Assembly: GCF_013778325.1 (NCBI RefSeq)
Contig: NZ_JACEIB010000001.1
Coordinates: 186,001 to 250,000, forward strand
DNA: 64,000 nucleotides
Direction: 5' to 3'
Origin: Sphingomonas chungangi
Lineage (GTDB): Bacteria > Pseudomonadota > Alphaproteobacteria > Sphingomonadales > Sphingomonadaceae
The translations under genes and the position numbers were made by a program. Shown piece after piece: positions 26,693 to 36,725 of the stretch. The notes under the pieces were generated by a model. The model was not told the DNA's origin. It was given only the letters and a program-made list of their open reading frames with translations, and did no database searches. The number at the start of each line of letters is the position of its first letter. Position 1 is the first letter of the stretch.

Positions 26693-27864
26693 CACAGCAC
26701 CTCGAAAAGGCCGGCCGCGCCCATGCCACCGCCGATGCACATGGTGACGACGACGTGCTTCGCGCCGCGTCGCTTGCCCTCGATCAGCGCGTGGCCGACC
26801 ATCCGCGCGCCCGACATGCCGTAGGGATGGCCGATCGAGATGGCGCCGCCATTCACGTTGAGCAGTTCGCCCGGAATGCCGAGCCGGTCCTGGCAGTAAA
26901 GCACCTGCACGGCGAAGGCCTCGTTCAGTTCCCACAGGCCGATATCGTCCATGCCGAGGCCGAAGCGCTCGAGCAGTTTCGGCACCGCGAAGACCGGGCC
27001 GATGCCCATCTCGTCGGGCTCCGTGCCCGCCACCGCCATGCCGACGTAGCGGCCTAGCGGGGCGAGCCCGCGTTCGGCCGCCAGCCCCGCCTCCATCACC
27101 ACGCAGGCGGATGCGCCGTCCGACAGCTGCGAGGCGTTGCCGGCGGTGATCACGCCGCCCTCGACCACCGTCTTCAGCGCCGCGAGGCCCTCGGCGGTGG
27201 TGTCCGGCCGATTGCCCTCATCCTTGGCGAGCGTCACCTCCTTATGCGAGGTTTCGCCCGTTGCCTTGTCGGTAACCGCCATGATCGCGGTGACGGGGAC
27301 GATCTCCTGATCGAACGCGCCTGCCGCTTGTGCCTTCGCGGTCAGCTCCTGCGAGCGCAGGCCGTAGGCGTCCTGCCGCTCTCGGGAAATGCCGTAGCGC
27401 TTCGCCACCACCTCGGCGGTCTGCAGCATCGGCATGTACACGTCCCTGTGCATCGCCAGCAGCTCGGGATCGGGGCCGACGCGCATCTGCGGCGTCTGCA
27501 CCATCGAGATCGATTCGACGCCGCCCGCCACCACGACCTCCATGCGGTCGACGATCACCTGCTTGGCGGCGGTCGCGATCGCCATCAGGCCCGACGCGCA
27601 TTGCCGGTCGATGGTCATGCCGGCCACCGTCACCGGCAGGCCGGCGCGCAGCGCGGCGGTGCGGCCGATCGTGTGCTGCACGCCCTGCGGCAGCGCGGCG
27701 CCGATGATGCAGTCGTCCACCTCGGCGGGATCGACGCCGGAGCGCTCGACCGCCGCGCGGATCGCGTGCGCGGCCAGCGTCGGCGATGGGGTGGCGTTGA
27801 ACGCGCCGCGATAGGCGCGGCCGATCGGTGTGCGGGCGGTGGAGACGATGACGGCGTCGCGCAT
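26692..27864 (-). CDS. Acetyl-CoA acyltransferase (thiolase)
   Basis: A 390-residue thiolase. The acyl-accepting cysteine is in [11 protein letters not shown] (Cys89), and the carboxy-terminal catalytic residues are in [11 protein letters not shown] and [10 protein letters not shown]. Segments such as [11 protein letters not shown] are normal. The full set of catalytic residues suggests a degradative 3-ketoacyl-CoA thiolase rather than an SCP2-type protein. It ends the beta-oxidation cycle carried out by the enzymes of this operon. The ATG at 27864 lies 16 bases after the MaoC gene, with AGGAGAT upstream. Confidence 0.92.
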   Translation of the reverse strand: MRDAVIVSTARTPIGRAYRGAFNATPSPTLAAHAIRAAVERSGVDPAEVDDCIIGAALPQGVQHTIGRTAALRAGLPVTVAGMTIDRQCASGLMAIATAAKQVIVDRMEVVVAGGVESISMVQTPQMRVGPDPELLAMHRDVYMPMLQTAEVVAKRYGISRERQDAYGLRSQELTAKAQAAGAFDQEIVPVTAIMAVTDKATGETSHKEVTLAKDEGNRPDTTAEGLAALKTVVEGGVITAGNASQLSDGASACVVMEAGLAAERGLAPLGRYVGMAVAGTEPDEMGIGPVFAVPKLLERFGLGMDDIGLWELNEAFAVQVLYCQDRLGIPGELLNVNGGAISIGHPYGMSGARMVGHALIEGKRRGAKHVVVTMCIGGGMGAAGLFEVL

Positions 27865-27880
27865 GAATATCTCCTGTCGT

Positions 27881-28333
27881 TCAGATCATGAAGCGGGTGA
27901 GCCAGGTGGCGACCAGAGCGGGCTTGGCTTCACCCTCGATCTCCACGGTGATGTCGTGGGTCTGCTGGAACGTGTCCGGCGCGATCTCCTCGATCGCGGT
28001 CAGCGTGGCGGCGGCGCGGATACGGCTGCCCGAGCGGACGGGATGGACGAAGCGCACCCGGTCGAAGCCGTAATTGATCCCCATGCGCGCCATCGGCCGA
28101 TCGGGCTGCGGGATCGAGCCCATCAGGTGGGGCAGCAGCGAGAGCGTCAGCAGGCCGTGCGCCACCGTGCCGCCGAACGGCGTGGCGGCGGCGCGCACCG
28201 GATCGACATGGATATATTGGCGATCGAGCGTCGCATCGGCGAAGCGGTCGATCAGCGGCTGATCGACCGTCAGCCAGTCCGAGACGCGCGGCGTCCCGAT
28301 ATCCTCCCTCAGGCGGCCGAGCAGGTCGCTCAC
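27881..28333 (-). CDS. MaoC-family (R)-specific enoyl-CoA hydratase
   Basis: A 150-residue hot-dog-fold hydratase. The hydratase motif is visible as [14 protein letters not shown] followed by [15 protein letters not shown], with the catalytic aspartate (of HVDP) and histidine (of AHG) in place. A single full domain of this size is usual for R-hydratases of the NodN/MaoC type. It starts at a GTG that overlaps the stop of the small acyl-CoA dehydrogenase gene (GTGA). It probably hydrates the enoyl-CoA produced by the adjacent dehydrogenase pair. Confidence 0.9.
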   Translation of the reverse strand: MSDLLGRLREDIGTPRVSDWLTVDQPLIDRFADATLDRQYIHVDPVRAAATPFGGTVAHGLLTLSLLPHLMGSIPQPDRPMARMGINYGFDRVRFVHPVRSGSRIRAAATLTAIEEIAPDTFQQTHDITVEIEGEAKPALVATWLTRFMI

Positions 28334-29436
28334 GCGGCCCGGCCCAGCGCGATGTAGCGGCCGATATGATGATCGTCATCGCCGAGCTGGTGGCCGATCA
28401 TCGTCAGCCGCTTGGCGAAGTGGGAGAGGGGCAGCTCCCACGTCATGCCGATGCCACCGTGCATCTGGATCGATTCCTCGGCGGCGAGCGTGCCGACCTT
28501 GCCGATCGTATATTTGGCGGCCGAGACGGCGCGCTCGCGAATATGCCGATCCTTGTCGAGCGCATCGGCGGCGTTGATCGCGGCGGAGCGGGCCTGCTCG
28601 ATCTCCAGCGCGACGGTCGCCATGCGATGCTGCAACGCCTGGAACTTGCCGATCGGGACGCCGAACTGCTTGCGGGTGCGCAGATAGTCGAGCGTCGAGG
28701 CCTTGAGCACGTCCATCACGCCCACGGCTTCCCACGCGAGCGCGACGATGCCGGCGGATACCGTCTCCTCGATCAGCGGGTAGCCATCCTCGGTGATCAA
28801 GGTGGCGGGCGTGTTGTCCAGCGCCAGCTCGCCGCCGCGCCCGCCATCGATCATCGGGTAGCCACGCAGGGTGGCGCCCGTCTTGTCGACGAGGAACAGG
28901 CCGATGCCGGCTTCCTCGCCCGGTTGGCCGGCGACGCGCGCGGAGACGAGGATGCGATCCGCCGCCTCGATCTGCAGGACGACCGCCTTGTGGCCGGAGA
29001 GCGCCCAGCCGTCACCGGCGCGGGTCGCGCGCGTTTCAACGTCTGCGAGATCGTAGCGGCTCTGCGGTTCCTCGTGCGCGAAGGCGAGAAGCGTGGTGCC
29101 GGCGATCACTTCGCCGAGCAGCGCCTCCTGTCCGCCCGCCTTGGCCAGTGCCCGACCAGCCATCAGCGTGCCGAGGAACGGTTCCACCACCAGCGCCCTG
29201 CCGAGCTGCTCGAACACCGCCGCGACGTCGAAGCCGGTGCCGCCGAAGCCCCCCGTATCCTCGCCGAACAGCGCGCCGACGACACCGAGTTCGGCGAGCG
29301 CCGCCCAATGCTCGCGCGACCAGCCCTCGTCCGAGCCGCTGATCGTGTTGCGCACATCGATCGGATAGCGCTGCTGGAGATAGCGGCCGAGCGTGTCGGC
29401 CAGCATCTGCCGGTCTTCGCTGTGGTTGAAGTCCAT
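28330..29436 (-). CDS. Acyl-CoA dehydrogenase, small (probably non-catalytic) subunit of a heteromeric pair
   Basis: A 368-residue acyl-CoA dehydrogenase-fold protein, shorter and more divergent than the enzyme encoded just before it. The family helices are present, for example LRTRKQFGVPIGKFQALQH and QMHGGIGMTWELPLSHFAKR in pieces. When aligned by the RKQFG motif to isovaleryl-CoA dehydrogenase, a glycine takes the place of the catalytic glutamate (region AGIVALAWEAVG). In known alpha-beta dehydrogenases of steroid side-chain degradation, one subunit lacks the catalytic base and the active sites are shared between two genes. That arrangement fits here. The ATG at 29436 is 1 base after the large subunit's stop. 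Confidence 0.85.
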   Translation of the reverse strand: MDFNHSEDRQMLADTLGRYLQQRYPIDVRNTISGSDEGWSREHWAALAELGVVGALFGEDTGGFGGTGFDVAAVFEQLGRALVVEPFLGTLMAGRALAKAGGQEALLGEVIAGTTLLAFAHEEPQSRYDLADVETRATRAGDGWALSGHKAVVLQIEAADRILVSARVAGQPGEEAGIGLFLVDKTGATLRGYPMIDGGRGGELALDNTPATLITEDGYPLIEETVSAGIVALAWEAVGVMDVLKASTLDYLRTRKQFGVPIGKFQALQHRMATVALEIEQARSAAINAADALDKDRHIRERAVSAAKYTIGKVGTLAAEESIQMHGGIGMTWELPLSHFAKRLTMIGHQLGDDDHHIGRYIALGRAA

Positions 29437-29437
29437 G

Positions 29438-30637
29438 TCAGAGCTCCAGCATCGCTTTGGTGATGATCTCGCGCTGCACCTCGTTGGAGCCGCCGAAGAT
29501 CGAGAGCTTGCGGTTGTTGAAATAGTCAGCCGCGACGGGGGCCGCATAATCCGGTCCGATCGGATCGCCGTTGAAGCCTTCGTCCAGTGCCTCGCTGACA
29601 AAGGGCTGAGCGTAGGGCCCCAGTGCGCGCCGCGTGAGGCTGGTGATCTCCTGGCGGATTTCGGTGCCCCGGATCTTGAGCATCGCGCTCATTTCCAGCG
29701 GCGCCGATCCGCCGCTGCCCGACGCGGCGAGCACGCGCAGGTTGGTGGTCTTCATATTCTCCAGATCGATCTCCAGCCGCGCGAGCCGCGCCGCGAACAG
29801 GGGATCTTCGGCGAGCGGCCTGCCGCCCTTGCGCTGGCTGCGCGCGATCTCCTTCAGGTGATCGAACGCCGCCATCGATCCGCCGACGCCGGCCAGCCCC
29901 GCGCGCTCGTAGGTCAGCAGATACTTGGCGTAGGTCCAGCCCTTATTCTCCTCGCCGACGAGGTTCTCGACGGGCACGCGCACGTCGGTGAAGAACACCT
30001 CGTTCACCTCATGCTCGCCGTCGAGCAGGATGATCGGGCGGACCTCGACGCCGGGCGTCTTCATATCGATCAGCAGGAAGGAGATGCCCTCCTGCTTCTT
30101 GCCCTCGGTGGACGTGCGGACCAGGCAGAAGATCATGTCGGCATATTGGCCGAGCGTCGTCCAGGTCTTCTGGCCGTTGACGACATAGTGATCGCCGTCT
30201 CGCACGGCGGCCGTCTTGAGACTGGCGAGGTCCGATCCCGCGCCGGGCTCCGAATAGCCCTGGCACCACCAGTCGGTGCCGTCGAGGATGCGCGGCAGCC
30301 AGTAATCCTTCTGCGCCTGCGATCCGTATTTGATCAGCACCGGGCCGAGCATCGAAACACCGAAGGGGACGATCCGCGGCGCGTGGGCCAGCGCGCTCTC
30401 GACGTCGAAGATCGCTGCCTGCGCGACCGACCAGCCGGGGCCGCCATAATCCTTCGGCCAGTGGTTGGCATACCAGCCGCGTTCGTTGAGCAGGCCGTGC
30501 CACTCGACCATGTCGGCCTTGGTGAGGCGCTTGCCGGTACGCACCTTGTCGGCGATGCGGGCGGGCAGCTTCTCCTTCAGGAAGGTACGCACTTCCTCGC
30601 GGAAAGCCTCTTCCTCGGGCGAGAAACGGAGATCCAT
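29438..30637 (-). CDS. Acyl-CoA dehydrogenase, large (catalytic) subunit of a heteromeric pair
   Basis: A 399-residue acyl-CoA dehydrogenase. It starts MDLRFSPEEEAFREEVR and shows the FAD/substrate segments CQGYSEPGAGSDLASL and NGQKTWTTLGQYAD. A glutamate is present in LLTYERAGLAG, the helix where isovaleryl-type enzymes carry the catalytic base. It closely resembles FadE-type large subunits that form heterotetramers with a smaller partner; the small gene follows at 1 base. The start shares a base with the thioesterase stop (TGATG). The substrate is unknown, probably a branched or cyclic acyl-CoA. Confidence 0.9.
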   Translation of the reverse strand: MDLRFSPEEEAFREEVRTFLKEKLPARIADKVRTGKRLTKADMVEWHGLLNERGWYANHWPKDYGGPGWSVAQAAIFDVESALAHAPRIVPFGVSMLGPVLIKYGSQAQKDYWLPRILDGTDWWCQGYSEPGAGSDLASLKTAAVRDGDHYVVNGQKTWTTLGQYADMIFCLVRTSTEGKKQEGISFLLIDMKTPGVEVRPIILLDGEHEVNEVFFTDVRVPVENLVGEENKGWTYAKYLLTYERAGLAGVGGSMAAFDHLKEIARSQRKGGRPLAEDPLFAARLARLEIDLENMKTTNLRVLAASGSGGSAPLEMSAMLKIRGTEIRQEITSLTRRALGPYAQPFVSEALDEGFNGDPIGPDYAAPVAADYFNNRKLSIFGGSNEVQREIITKAMLEL

Positions 30638-31068
30638 CAGATCAGCCTTTCGAGCATGCCGCGCCACGCGGCGGGCAGGGGAACGGGGCGGCGGCTGTCG
30701 CGGCCGACATAGACGTGGGTGAAATGGCCCTCCGCGGCGGCATCGGCCGCGCCTTCGGCGAAGATGCCGAGATGGTAGGTGACGCTCGACGTGCCGAGCT
30801 TCGCCACCGCCAATCCGACCTCGATCTTTTGAGGGAAAGCGAGCGACGCGGCGTAGCGGCATCCGGTCTCGACGACGAGGCCGATCGGATCGCCGGCCGC
30901 CACGTCGAGCAGCCCCGCCTCGACCAGCCAGGCGTTCACCGCCGTGTCGAACCAGCCGTAATAGACCGTGTTGTTGACGTGGCCGTAAACGTCGTTGTCG
31001 TGCCAGCGCGTGGTGATCGGCGTCCAGTGGCGGTAGGCGGAGCGAGGGCGGAGCGGATCGCGGCTCAC
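30637..31068 (-). CDS. Acyl-CoA thioesterase (4HBT hot-dog family)
   Basis: A 143-residue hot-dog thioesterase. The motif TRWHDNDVYGHVNNTVYYGWFD carries the conserved aspartate (DNDVYGHVNN) of the 4-hydroxybenzoyl-CoA thioesterase group, YbgC/FadM type. It probably hydrolyses acyl-CoA intermediates to free CoA during beta-oxidation. The start is a GTG overlapping the alcohol dehydrogenase stop (GTGA), and the stop overlaps the next gene's start (TGATG). Confidence 0.9.
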   Translation of the reverse strand: MSRDPLRPRSAYRHWTPITTRWHDNDVYGHVNNTVYYGWFDTAVNAWLVEAGLLDVAAGDPIGLVVETGCRYAASLAFPQKIEVGLAVAKLGTSSVTYHLGIFAEGAADAAAEGHFTHVYVGRDSRRPVPLPAAWRGMLERLI

Positions 31069-32210
31069 AGCGCAGCCTCGTAAAGCAGACGCGCGTCCTC
31101 GATCGCGATCGGACGCGGATTGTTGCGCAGCAGGCGCTCCTGCATCATCGCATCGGCGGCGAGCGTGTCGAGATCGGCCGCCGCGACCCCGACGTCGCGC
31201 AGATGTTGCGGCATGCCCGCCGTCTCCGACATGCGACGCAGCGCCTCGACCAGTCCTGCGGCCTGCGCCTGTTGGCCGAGCCCCTCCAGCACCGGATCGA
31301 CGATCGGCCCGAGCTCGGCATAGAGCGGCATCGCCGCGTGCATGTTGAAGCCCAGCACGTGCGGCAGCATCAGCACGTTGGAAAGGCCGTGCGGCACGTG
31401 AAAGCGACCGCCGAGCGGATAGGCGAGAGCATGCACCCCCGCGACGGGGGCATTGGCGAAGGCGACGCCGGCGAGATGCGCGCCGAGCAGCATCGCCGAG
31501 CGCGCGGCCGTGTCGTCCGGCGTCTCACACGCCATCAGCAGATTGCGCGCCAGCAGCCGCAGCGCCTCGCGCGCCAGCATGTCCGACATCGGATTCTTGA
31601 GGTGCGCGGAGGTATAGGCCTCGATCGCGTGGACCATCGCATCCATCCCGGTCGCGGCGGTGACGGAGCGAGGCAGGCCGAGTGTCAGCAGCGGATCGAG
31701 CACCGCATGCTCGGCGATCAGGGCCGATGAGGAAACACCGCGCTTCTCGTCGCCCGGCAGCGTGATGATCGAGACGGGCGTCGCCTCCGATCCGGTGCCC
31801 GCCGTGGTCGGCACCAGCACCAGCGGCAGGCCGGTGCCGCGCGCGTTGCCGACGCCCCAGATCGTATCGAGATCGTCGCCCGAGCCGAGCAGATAGGCAG
31901 CCAGCTTGGCGACATCCATCGGGCTGCCCCCGCCGAAGCCGATCACGCTCGCCACGCCCGCCGCGCGCCCGGCCGCGACTGCAGCCTCCAGCGTGATGCG
32001 CGAAGGATCGGCCTCCACCGCATCGAAGACGGCGATCGCCCTTCCGTCGACGCGCAGCCCCTCCAGCGCGGCATCGGCGAGGCCGAGCGCGAGTACCTGC
32101 GCGTCGGTGACGAACAGCACTGGCCCCGGCGCGATCCACTCGCCGATCCGCGCCGCGGCGCCTTCGCCCATCACCAGCCGGGGGCCATATCGGAAGGCGA
32201 AGGGGCTCAC
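31065..32210 (-). CDS. Iron-containing (group III) alcohol dehydrogenase
   Basis: A 381-residue iron-dependent alcohol dehydrogenase. The NAD(P) site is GFGGGSPMDVAK, followed by VPTTAGTGSEATP, and metal ligands are in ATGMDAMVHAIEAYTS and VPHGLSNVLMLPH. Relatives oxidise 1,3-propanediol, butanol or 4-hydroxybutyrate, or act as hydroxyacid-oxoacid transhydrogenases. Within this operon it may oxidise an alcohol or hydroxy-acid before CoA activation. The exact substrate is open. It starts at a GTG overlapping the ligase stop (GTGA). Confidence 0.9.
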   Translation of the reverse strand: MSPFAFRYGPRLVMGEGAAARIGEWIAPGPVLFVTDAQVLALGLADAALEGLRVDGRAIAVFDAVEADPSRITLEAAVAAGRAAGVASVIGFGGGSPMDVAKLAAYLLGSGDDLDTIWGVGNARGTGLPLVLVPTTAGTGSEATPVSIITLPGDEKRGVSSSALIAEHAVLDPLLTLGLPRSVTAATGMDAMVHAIEAYTSAHLKNPMSDMLAREALRLLARNLLMACETPDDTAARSAMLLGAHLAGVAFANAPVAGVHALAYPLGGRFHVPHGLSNVLMLPHVLGFNMHAAMPLYAELGPIVDPVLEGLGQQAQAAGLVEALRRMSETAGMPQHLRDVGVAAADLDTLAADAMMQERLLRNNPRPIAIEDARLLYEAAL

Positions 32211-33862
32211 GCTGCCGTCACCTCCTTCGCCATCTCGGCGAGATTCGCGCGGATCAGCTTCTTGTCGATCTTGCCGACGCTGGTGCGCGGCAGGGCATCG
32301 ACGATCTCGAAGCGTTCGAGCTTCGCATAGCGCGTGATAGCCCCGGCGCCGATCGCCTTTTCAACCGGCGCGTTGAGCTCGTCGAGCGTCGGCGCGGCGC
32401 CCGGCTTCGGCACCACCACCGCTAGCGGTCGCTCGCCCCATTTGGCATCGGGCACGGCGACCACGGCGGCCTCGGCCACGCTCTCGGCGGTCGCCACAAG
32501 CTCCTCGAGCTGGATCGAGTCGATCCACTCGCCGCCGGTCTTGATCACGTCCTTCAGCCGGTCGCGAATGCGGATATAGCCGTCGGGATCGATCGTCGCG
32601 ATATCCTGCGTGTGCATCCAGCCGCCGCGCCACAGCGTCTCCGACGCCTTCGCGTCGCCGGTGTAGCAGGGCGTCAGCCACGGCGCGCGCAGCACCAGTT
32701 CACCCCGCGCCCGTCCGTCATGGGCCACGTCGTTCATGTCCTCGTCGACGATCCGGGCGGACACCATCGGCGCCGGCACCGTGGCGGTCAGCGCCTCGAT
32801 CTCGGCCGCCTCGTCGCCCTCGGTGCCGGGGCGGATGCGCGCCACCGCGACGAGCGGGGCCGTCTCCGACATGCCGTAGCCCGCGATCAGGCGCATGCCC
32901 CGCCGCCGCCCTTCCTCGCACAGCTGCGCGGACAGCGCCGATCCGCCGATGGTGAGCGTCCAGCCGCTGACGTCGGCGCCCGTCGCATCGGCCGCGTCGA
33001 GCACCATGCGCAGGATCGTCGGCACGCAGTGCGAGTAGGTGACCTTGTGCTCGGTGCGCAGCCGGCAGAGCATCTCCGGCTCGTAGCGGCCGGGATAGAC
33101 CTGCGTCATGCCGAGCATCGTCGCGACGTACGGCACACCCCAGGCATGGACGTGGAACATCGGCGTCAACGGCATGTAAACGTCGCTGTAGCCGAATCCG
33201 GTGCCCTCCTGCGTGCCGAACGGCGCGTTGCAGGTCAGCGTGTGGAGCACCAGCTGGCGGTGGGTGAAGCAGACACCCTTGGGATTGCCGGTGGTGCCGG
33301 TGGTGTAGAAGGTGGTGGCGAGCGCGTTCTCATCGAAATCCTCGAACGGATAATCGGGCGAGGCGGCGGCCGACAGCGCTTCATATTCGCCCTTCGCATA
33401 GGGCGGCAATTCGCCTTCGGCGCCGTCCATGATCGCGATCACCGCCTTGATGCCGGGCAGCGAAGGCAGGATCGCGTCGACCAGCGGGAAGAAATCGCGA
33501 TGGACGAGCAGGATCTCCGCGTGCGCGTGGTTCAGCGTGTAGGCGACCTGCGGCGGGGGCAGGCGGACGTTCACCGTCTGCAGCACCGCGCCCATCATCG
33601 GGATCGCGAAATAGGCCTCCAGATAGCGGTGGCTGTCCCAGTCCATCACGGCGACCGTCATGCCCTGCTCGGCGCCGACGCCCTCCAGAAGGGAGGCGAG
33701 ACGGCCGACGCGGGCCGCGAACTCGCGATAGGTCCAGCTGCCCTGATCGCGATAGACGATCCGCCGGTCGCCCGCCGTGGTCAGCGCGCTGTCGAGCAGG
33801 TGGCGGATGGTCAGCGGGAAGCGGTAGGCCTCGGTCGCCGGTTCGGCGAAGCGTAGCGGCAT
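32207..33862 (-). CDS. Acyl-CoA synthetase (AMP-binding, medium/long-chain type)
   Basis: A 551-residue adenylate-forming ligase. The ATP/AMP signature is TFYTTGTTGNPKGVCFTH, followed by YMPLTPMFHVHAWG, GYGMSETAPL and the carboxy-terminal hinge RIRDRLKDVIKTGGEWI, with the catalytic lysine near the end (TSVGKIDKKL). It activates a carboxylic acid to its CoA thioester and so is the entry enzyme of the pathway. A strong ribosome site, AAGGAGAGG, precedes the ATG at 33862, 18 bases after the FadB-like gene. Closest in pattern to medium-chain fatty-acid ligases; the true substrate cannot be told. Confidence 0.92.
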   Translation of the reverse strand: MPLRFAEPATEAYRFPLTIRHLLDSALTTAGDRRIVYRDQGSWTYREFAARVGRLASLLEGVGAEQGMTVAVMDWDSHRYLEAYFAIPMMGAVLQTVNVRLPPPQVAYTLNHAHAEILLVHRDFFPLVDAILPSLPGIKAVIAIMDGAEGELPPYAKGEYEALSAAASPDYPFEDFDENALATTFYTTGTTGNPKGVCFTHRQLVLHTLTCNAPFGTQEGTGFGYSDVYMPLTPMFHVHAWGVPYVATMLGMTQVYPGRYEPEMLCRLRTEHKVTYSHCVPTILRMVLDAADATGADVSGWTLTIGGSALSAQLCEEGRRRGMRLIAGYGMSETAPLVAVARIRPGTEGDEAAEIEALTATVPAPMVSARIVDEDMNDVAHDGRARGELVLRAPWLTPCYTGDAKASETLWRGGWMHTQDIATIDPDGYIRIRDRLKDVIKTGGEWIDSIQLEELVATAESVAEAAVVAVPDAKWGERPLAVVVPKPGAAPTLDELNAPVEKAIGAGAITRYAKLERFEIVDALPRTSVGKIDKKLIRANLAEMAKEVTAA

Positions 33863-33880
33863 GATCCTCTCCTTATGCTT

Positions 33881-35914
33881 TTATCGGTCGAGCGGCTTGT
33901 CCTCTGCCGCGCGCTGCATGAGCAACGGCGAGAGGGTGAAATCGTCCCCAAGCCTGTCCTTGTAACGCATCAGGCCATCGACGATCCTATCCCATCCGAT
34001 CGTGTCGGCCCAGAACATCGGTCCGCCCTTGTGGCGCGGCCAGCCATAGCCGTAGTTCCACACGACATCGATGTCGGAGGCGCGCTGGGCGATGCCTTCC
34101 TCGAGGATCTTCGCGCCTTCGTTGACCATCGTATAAAGTGTGCGGACCATGATCTCCTCGTCGGAGATGTCGCGTGGGGTGATACCGGCCTTGACGCGGA
34201 AATCGTCGATGATCTTCGCGACGACGGGGGAGGGGCTGGGCTGCCGCTTCCCGTCATAATCGTAGAAGCCGGCCTGCTTCTTCTGTCCCCAGCGCCCTTG
34301 CGCGCACAGCGCATCCTGCAGGCTCTCGATGCGGCTCGGATCGCGGTGCCAGCCGATGTCGACGCCGGCGAGATCGGCCATCTGGAACGGCCCCATCGGC
34401 ATCCCGAAGGCGGTGTGGACGCGATCGACCTGCTCCGGCGTGGCGCCCTCAAGCAGCAGCGCGTTGGCGTTGGTCTGGCGCGGGATCAGCATCCGGTTGC
34501 CGATGAAGCCGTAGCAAACGCCGGCTACCACCGGCACCTTGCCGATCTTCCGGGCCAGCGCCATGCCGGTGGCGAGCGCATCGGGCGCTGTCCGGGCACC
34601 GCGCACCACCTCGACGAGCTTCATCACGTTGGCGGGCGAGAAGAAGTGGAGGCCGAGTACGTCCTGCGGGCGTGCGGTAGCGGCCGCGATCTCGTCGATC
34701 GAGAGATAGGAGGTGTTAGAGGCGAGCATCGCGCCCGGCTTGGCGATGCCATCGAGCCGCGCGAAGATCTCCTTCTTCACGTCCATATTCTCGTAGGCCG
34801 CCTCGATGATCAGGTCGCAGCTCGCGAGAGCGTCGAAATCGAGCGTGGGGGTGAGCAGGTCCATCGCCTTCTCCACCTGCTCGGCGGTGAGGCGGCCCTT
34901 GGTGGCGGTCGCCTCGTAATTTCTTCGCATCACGCCGGTGCCGCGGTCCAGCGCTTCCTGCGCCATCTCGACGATGGTGACGGGAATGCCGGCGGAGAGG
35001 AAGTTCATCGAGATGCCGCCGCCCATCGTGCCGGCGCCGATCACGCCGACTCGTCCGATCGGGCGGAGCCGGATGTCCTTCGGCAGACCATCGATCCGGG
35101 CGGCGGCGCGCTCGGCGAAGAAGACGTGGCGCAGCGCCCTGGACTGATCGCCGGAGATGAGCTGCATGAAGAGCGCGCGTTCCTTCTCCTGCCCTTCCGT
35201 GAGCGGCAGTTCGGTTGCGGCCTTCACCGCTTCGATGCAGGCCTTGGGCGCGTCGAGGTTATCGATCTTGCGGGCATTGTCGGCCGCGAACCTTTCGAAG
35301 ACCGCTGGGTCGGCCGCGACGGAGCGGTCCCCCGTGCGGCGCGGGGTCTCAAGCGTGCGGGCGTAGGCGATCGCCTCGGCTGCGAGGCTGTCGTCGCTCT
35401 CCGAGAGCTTGTCGACGAGCCCGGCCTGCGCCGCCTTGGAGGCGGGAATGGGGGTGCCCGAGACGATCATGCCGAGCGCAGCCTCCGCGCCGATCAGGCG
35501 CGGCAGGCGCTGCGTGCCGCCGGCGCCGGGCAGGATGCCGAGCGAGACTTCCGGCAGGCCGAGCTTCGCCTCGGGGTCGGCGATCCGGTAGTGGCAGCCC
35601 AGCGCCACCTCCAGCCCGCCGCCTAGCGCCATGCCGTGGATCGCGCCGATGACCGGCTTGGCGCTCGCCTCGATCGCGTCGACCAGGGCGGGCAGCCAGG
35701 GCTCGACCGGCGGCTTGCCGAACTCGGTGATGTCGGCGCCGCCCGAGAACATCTTGCCGCCGCCGCGGATCACGATCGCCTTCACGGCCGGATCGCCCTG
35801 CGCCTCGGCCAGCGCCTTGGCGAGGCCCTGCCGCACGCTTGCGCCCAGCGCGTTCACCGGCGGGTCGTTCATCACGAGCTCGAGGACGTCGTCGTGCAGC
35901 TTGGTCTCGATCAT
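33881..35914 (-). CDS. Bifunctional enoyl-CoA hydratase / 3-hydroxyacyl-CoA dehydrogenase (FadB/FadJ-like)
   Basis: A 677-residue two-domain beta-oxidation enzyme. The amino-terminal crotonase domain (about 1-190) shows [25 protein letters not shown] and [20 protein letters not shown], with both catalytic glutamates (GLEVAL and LPEVSLG). The dehydrogenase domain begins near residue 290 with [19 protein letters not shown] and includes [18 protein letters not shown]. The hydratase-first order is as in FadB/FadJ and peroxisomal multifunctional enzyme 1. The ATG at 35914 is chosen by a GAGAGA site and by homology; earlier codons are unconserved. It lies 13 bases after an SDR gene. Confidence 0.93.
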   Translation of the reverse strand: MIETKLHDDVLELVMNDPPVNALGASVRQGLAKALAEAQGDPAVKAIVIRGGGKMFSGGADITEFGKPPVEPWLPALVDAIEASAKPVIGAIHGMALGGGLEVALGCHYRIADPEAKLGLPEVSLGILPGAGGTQRLPRLIGAEAALGMIVSGTPIPASKAAQAGLVDKLSESDDSLAAEAIAYARTLETPRRTGDRSVAADPAVFERFAADNARKIDNLDAPKACIEAVKAATELPLTEGQEKERALFMQLISGDQSRALRHVFFAERAAARIDGLPKDIRLRPIGRVGVIGAGTMGGGISMNFLSAGIPVTIVEMAQEALDRGTGVMRRNYEATATKGRLTAEQVEKAMDLLTPTLDFDALASCDLIIEAAYENMDVKKEIFARLDGIAKPGAMLASNTSYLSIDEIAAATARPQDVLGLHFFSPANVMKLVEVVRGARTAPDALATGMALARKIGKVPVVAGVCYGFIGNRMLIPRQTNANALLLEGATPEQVDRVHTAFGMPMGPFQMADLAGVDIGWHRDPSRIESLQDALCAQGRWGQKKQAGFYDYDGKRQPSPSPVVAKIIDDFRVKAGITPRDISDEEIMVRTLYTMVNEGAKILEEGIAQRASDIDVVWNYGYGWPRHKGGPMFWADTIGWDRIVDGLMRYKDRLGDDFTLSPLLMQRAAEDKPLDR

Positions 35915-35927
35915 GAGATGTCTCTCG

Positions 35928-36725
35928 TCAGAAGGTCGTCTCGCCGATGCCGCGCGGGCGGGCGAAGGGATGGGAGGAGGAGAGGCCCGCATCGACGACC
36001 AGCGCATGGCCGTTGACGTAGCTCGCCTCGTCGGAGGCGAGGAAGGCGACGGCGGTGGCGATCTCGATCGGCTCGCCCCCGCGCTTGAGCGGGTTGAGCT
36101 GGCCCAGCTGGTCGCCTCGGCCCTTGGCGCGGGCGAGGTCGTAGAAGGGCTGGGTCATGCCCGTCTCGATCAGGCCGGGACAGACCGCGTTGACGCGGAT
36201 GCCGGAGCCGCTGAGCTGTTGCGCGGCGGTCTGCACGAGATTGATCACGCCTGCCTTGGAGGCCGAATAAGCCGGCCCACCGGCGCCCGCGCGCAGGCCC
36301 GCGACCGAGGCCGTGCAGACGATCGCGCCCGGCTTGCCCGCATCGAGCATCGCCTTCGCGCCATGCCTGATCGCGAGGAACGGGCCGATCAGATTGACCT
36401 GCAGGATCGCCTGCCAATCCTCCACCGACTGATCGAGGATGCCGGGCAGGCCGCCGCTGATCCCGGCATTGGCGAAGATCACGTCGATCCCGCCATGCTT
36501 GCCGATCGCGGCGGAGATCATCGCGGACACGTCCGCCTCGCTGCCCGCATCGCCGCGCATCGCGGCGATCGCGTCGTGCCCGGCGGCGGTTTCCTCGACG
36601 CCGTCGGTCACATCGACCGCCAGCACCTTCGCGCCCTCGTCCGCGAACAGGCGGGCGGTGGCGCGGCCGATTCCCGATCCCGCCCCGGTGACGAGGACGC
36701 TCTTGCCGGCGAACCGCACGCTCAC
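35928..36725 (-). CDS. Short-chain dehydrogenase/reductase (1)
   Basis: A 265-residue classical SDR. The cofactor loop is [10 protein letters not shown], with a likely NAD-type acidic residue after beta2 (LAVDVTD). The active site is AYSASKAG, with the catalytic serine in CTASVAG and NAG in FANAGIS. It starts at a GTG overlapping the second SDR's stop (GTGA). It probably oxidises or reduces a hydroxy/keto group of the operon's acyl-CoA substrate. Confidence 0.9.
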   Translation of the reverse strand: MSVRFAGKSVLVTGAGSGIGRATARLFADEGAKVLAVDVTDGVEETAAGHDAIAAMRGDAGSEADVSAMISAAIGKHGGIDVIFANAGISGGLPGILDQSVEDWQAILQVNLIGPFLAIRHGAKAMLDAGKPGAIVCTASVAGLRAGAGGPAYSASKAGVINLVQTAAQQLSGSGIRVNAVCPGLIETGMTQPFYDLARAKGRGDQLGQLNPLKRGGEPIEIATAVAFLASDEASYVNGHALVVDAGLSSSHPFARPRGIGETTF

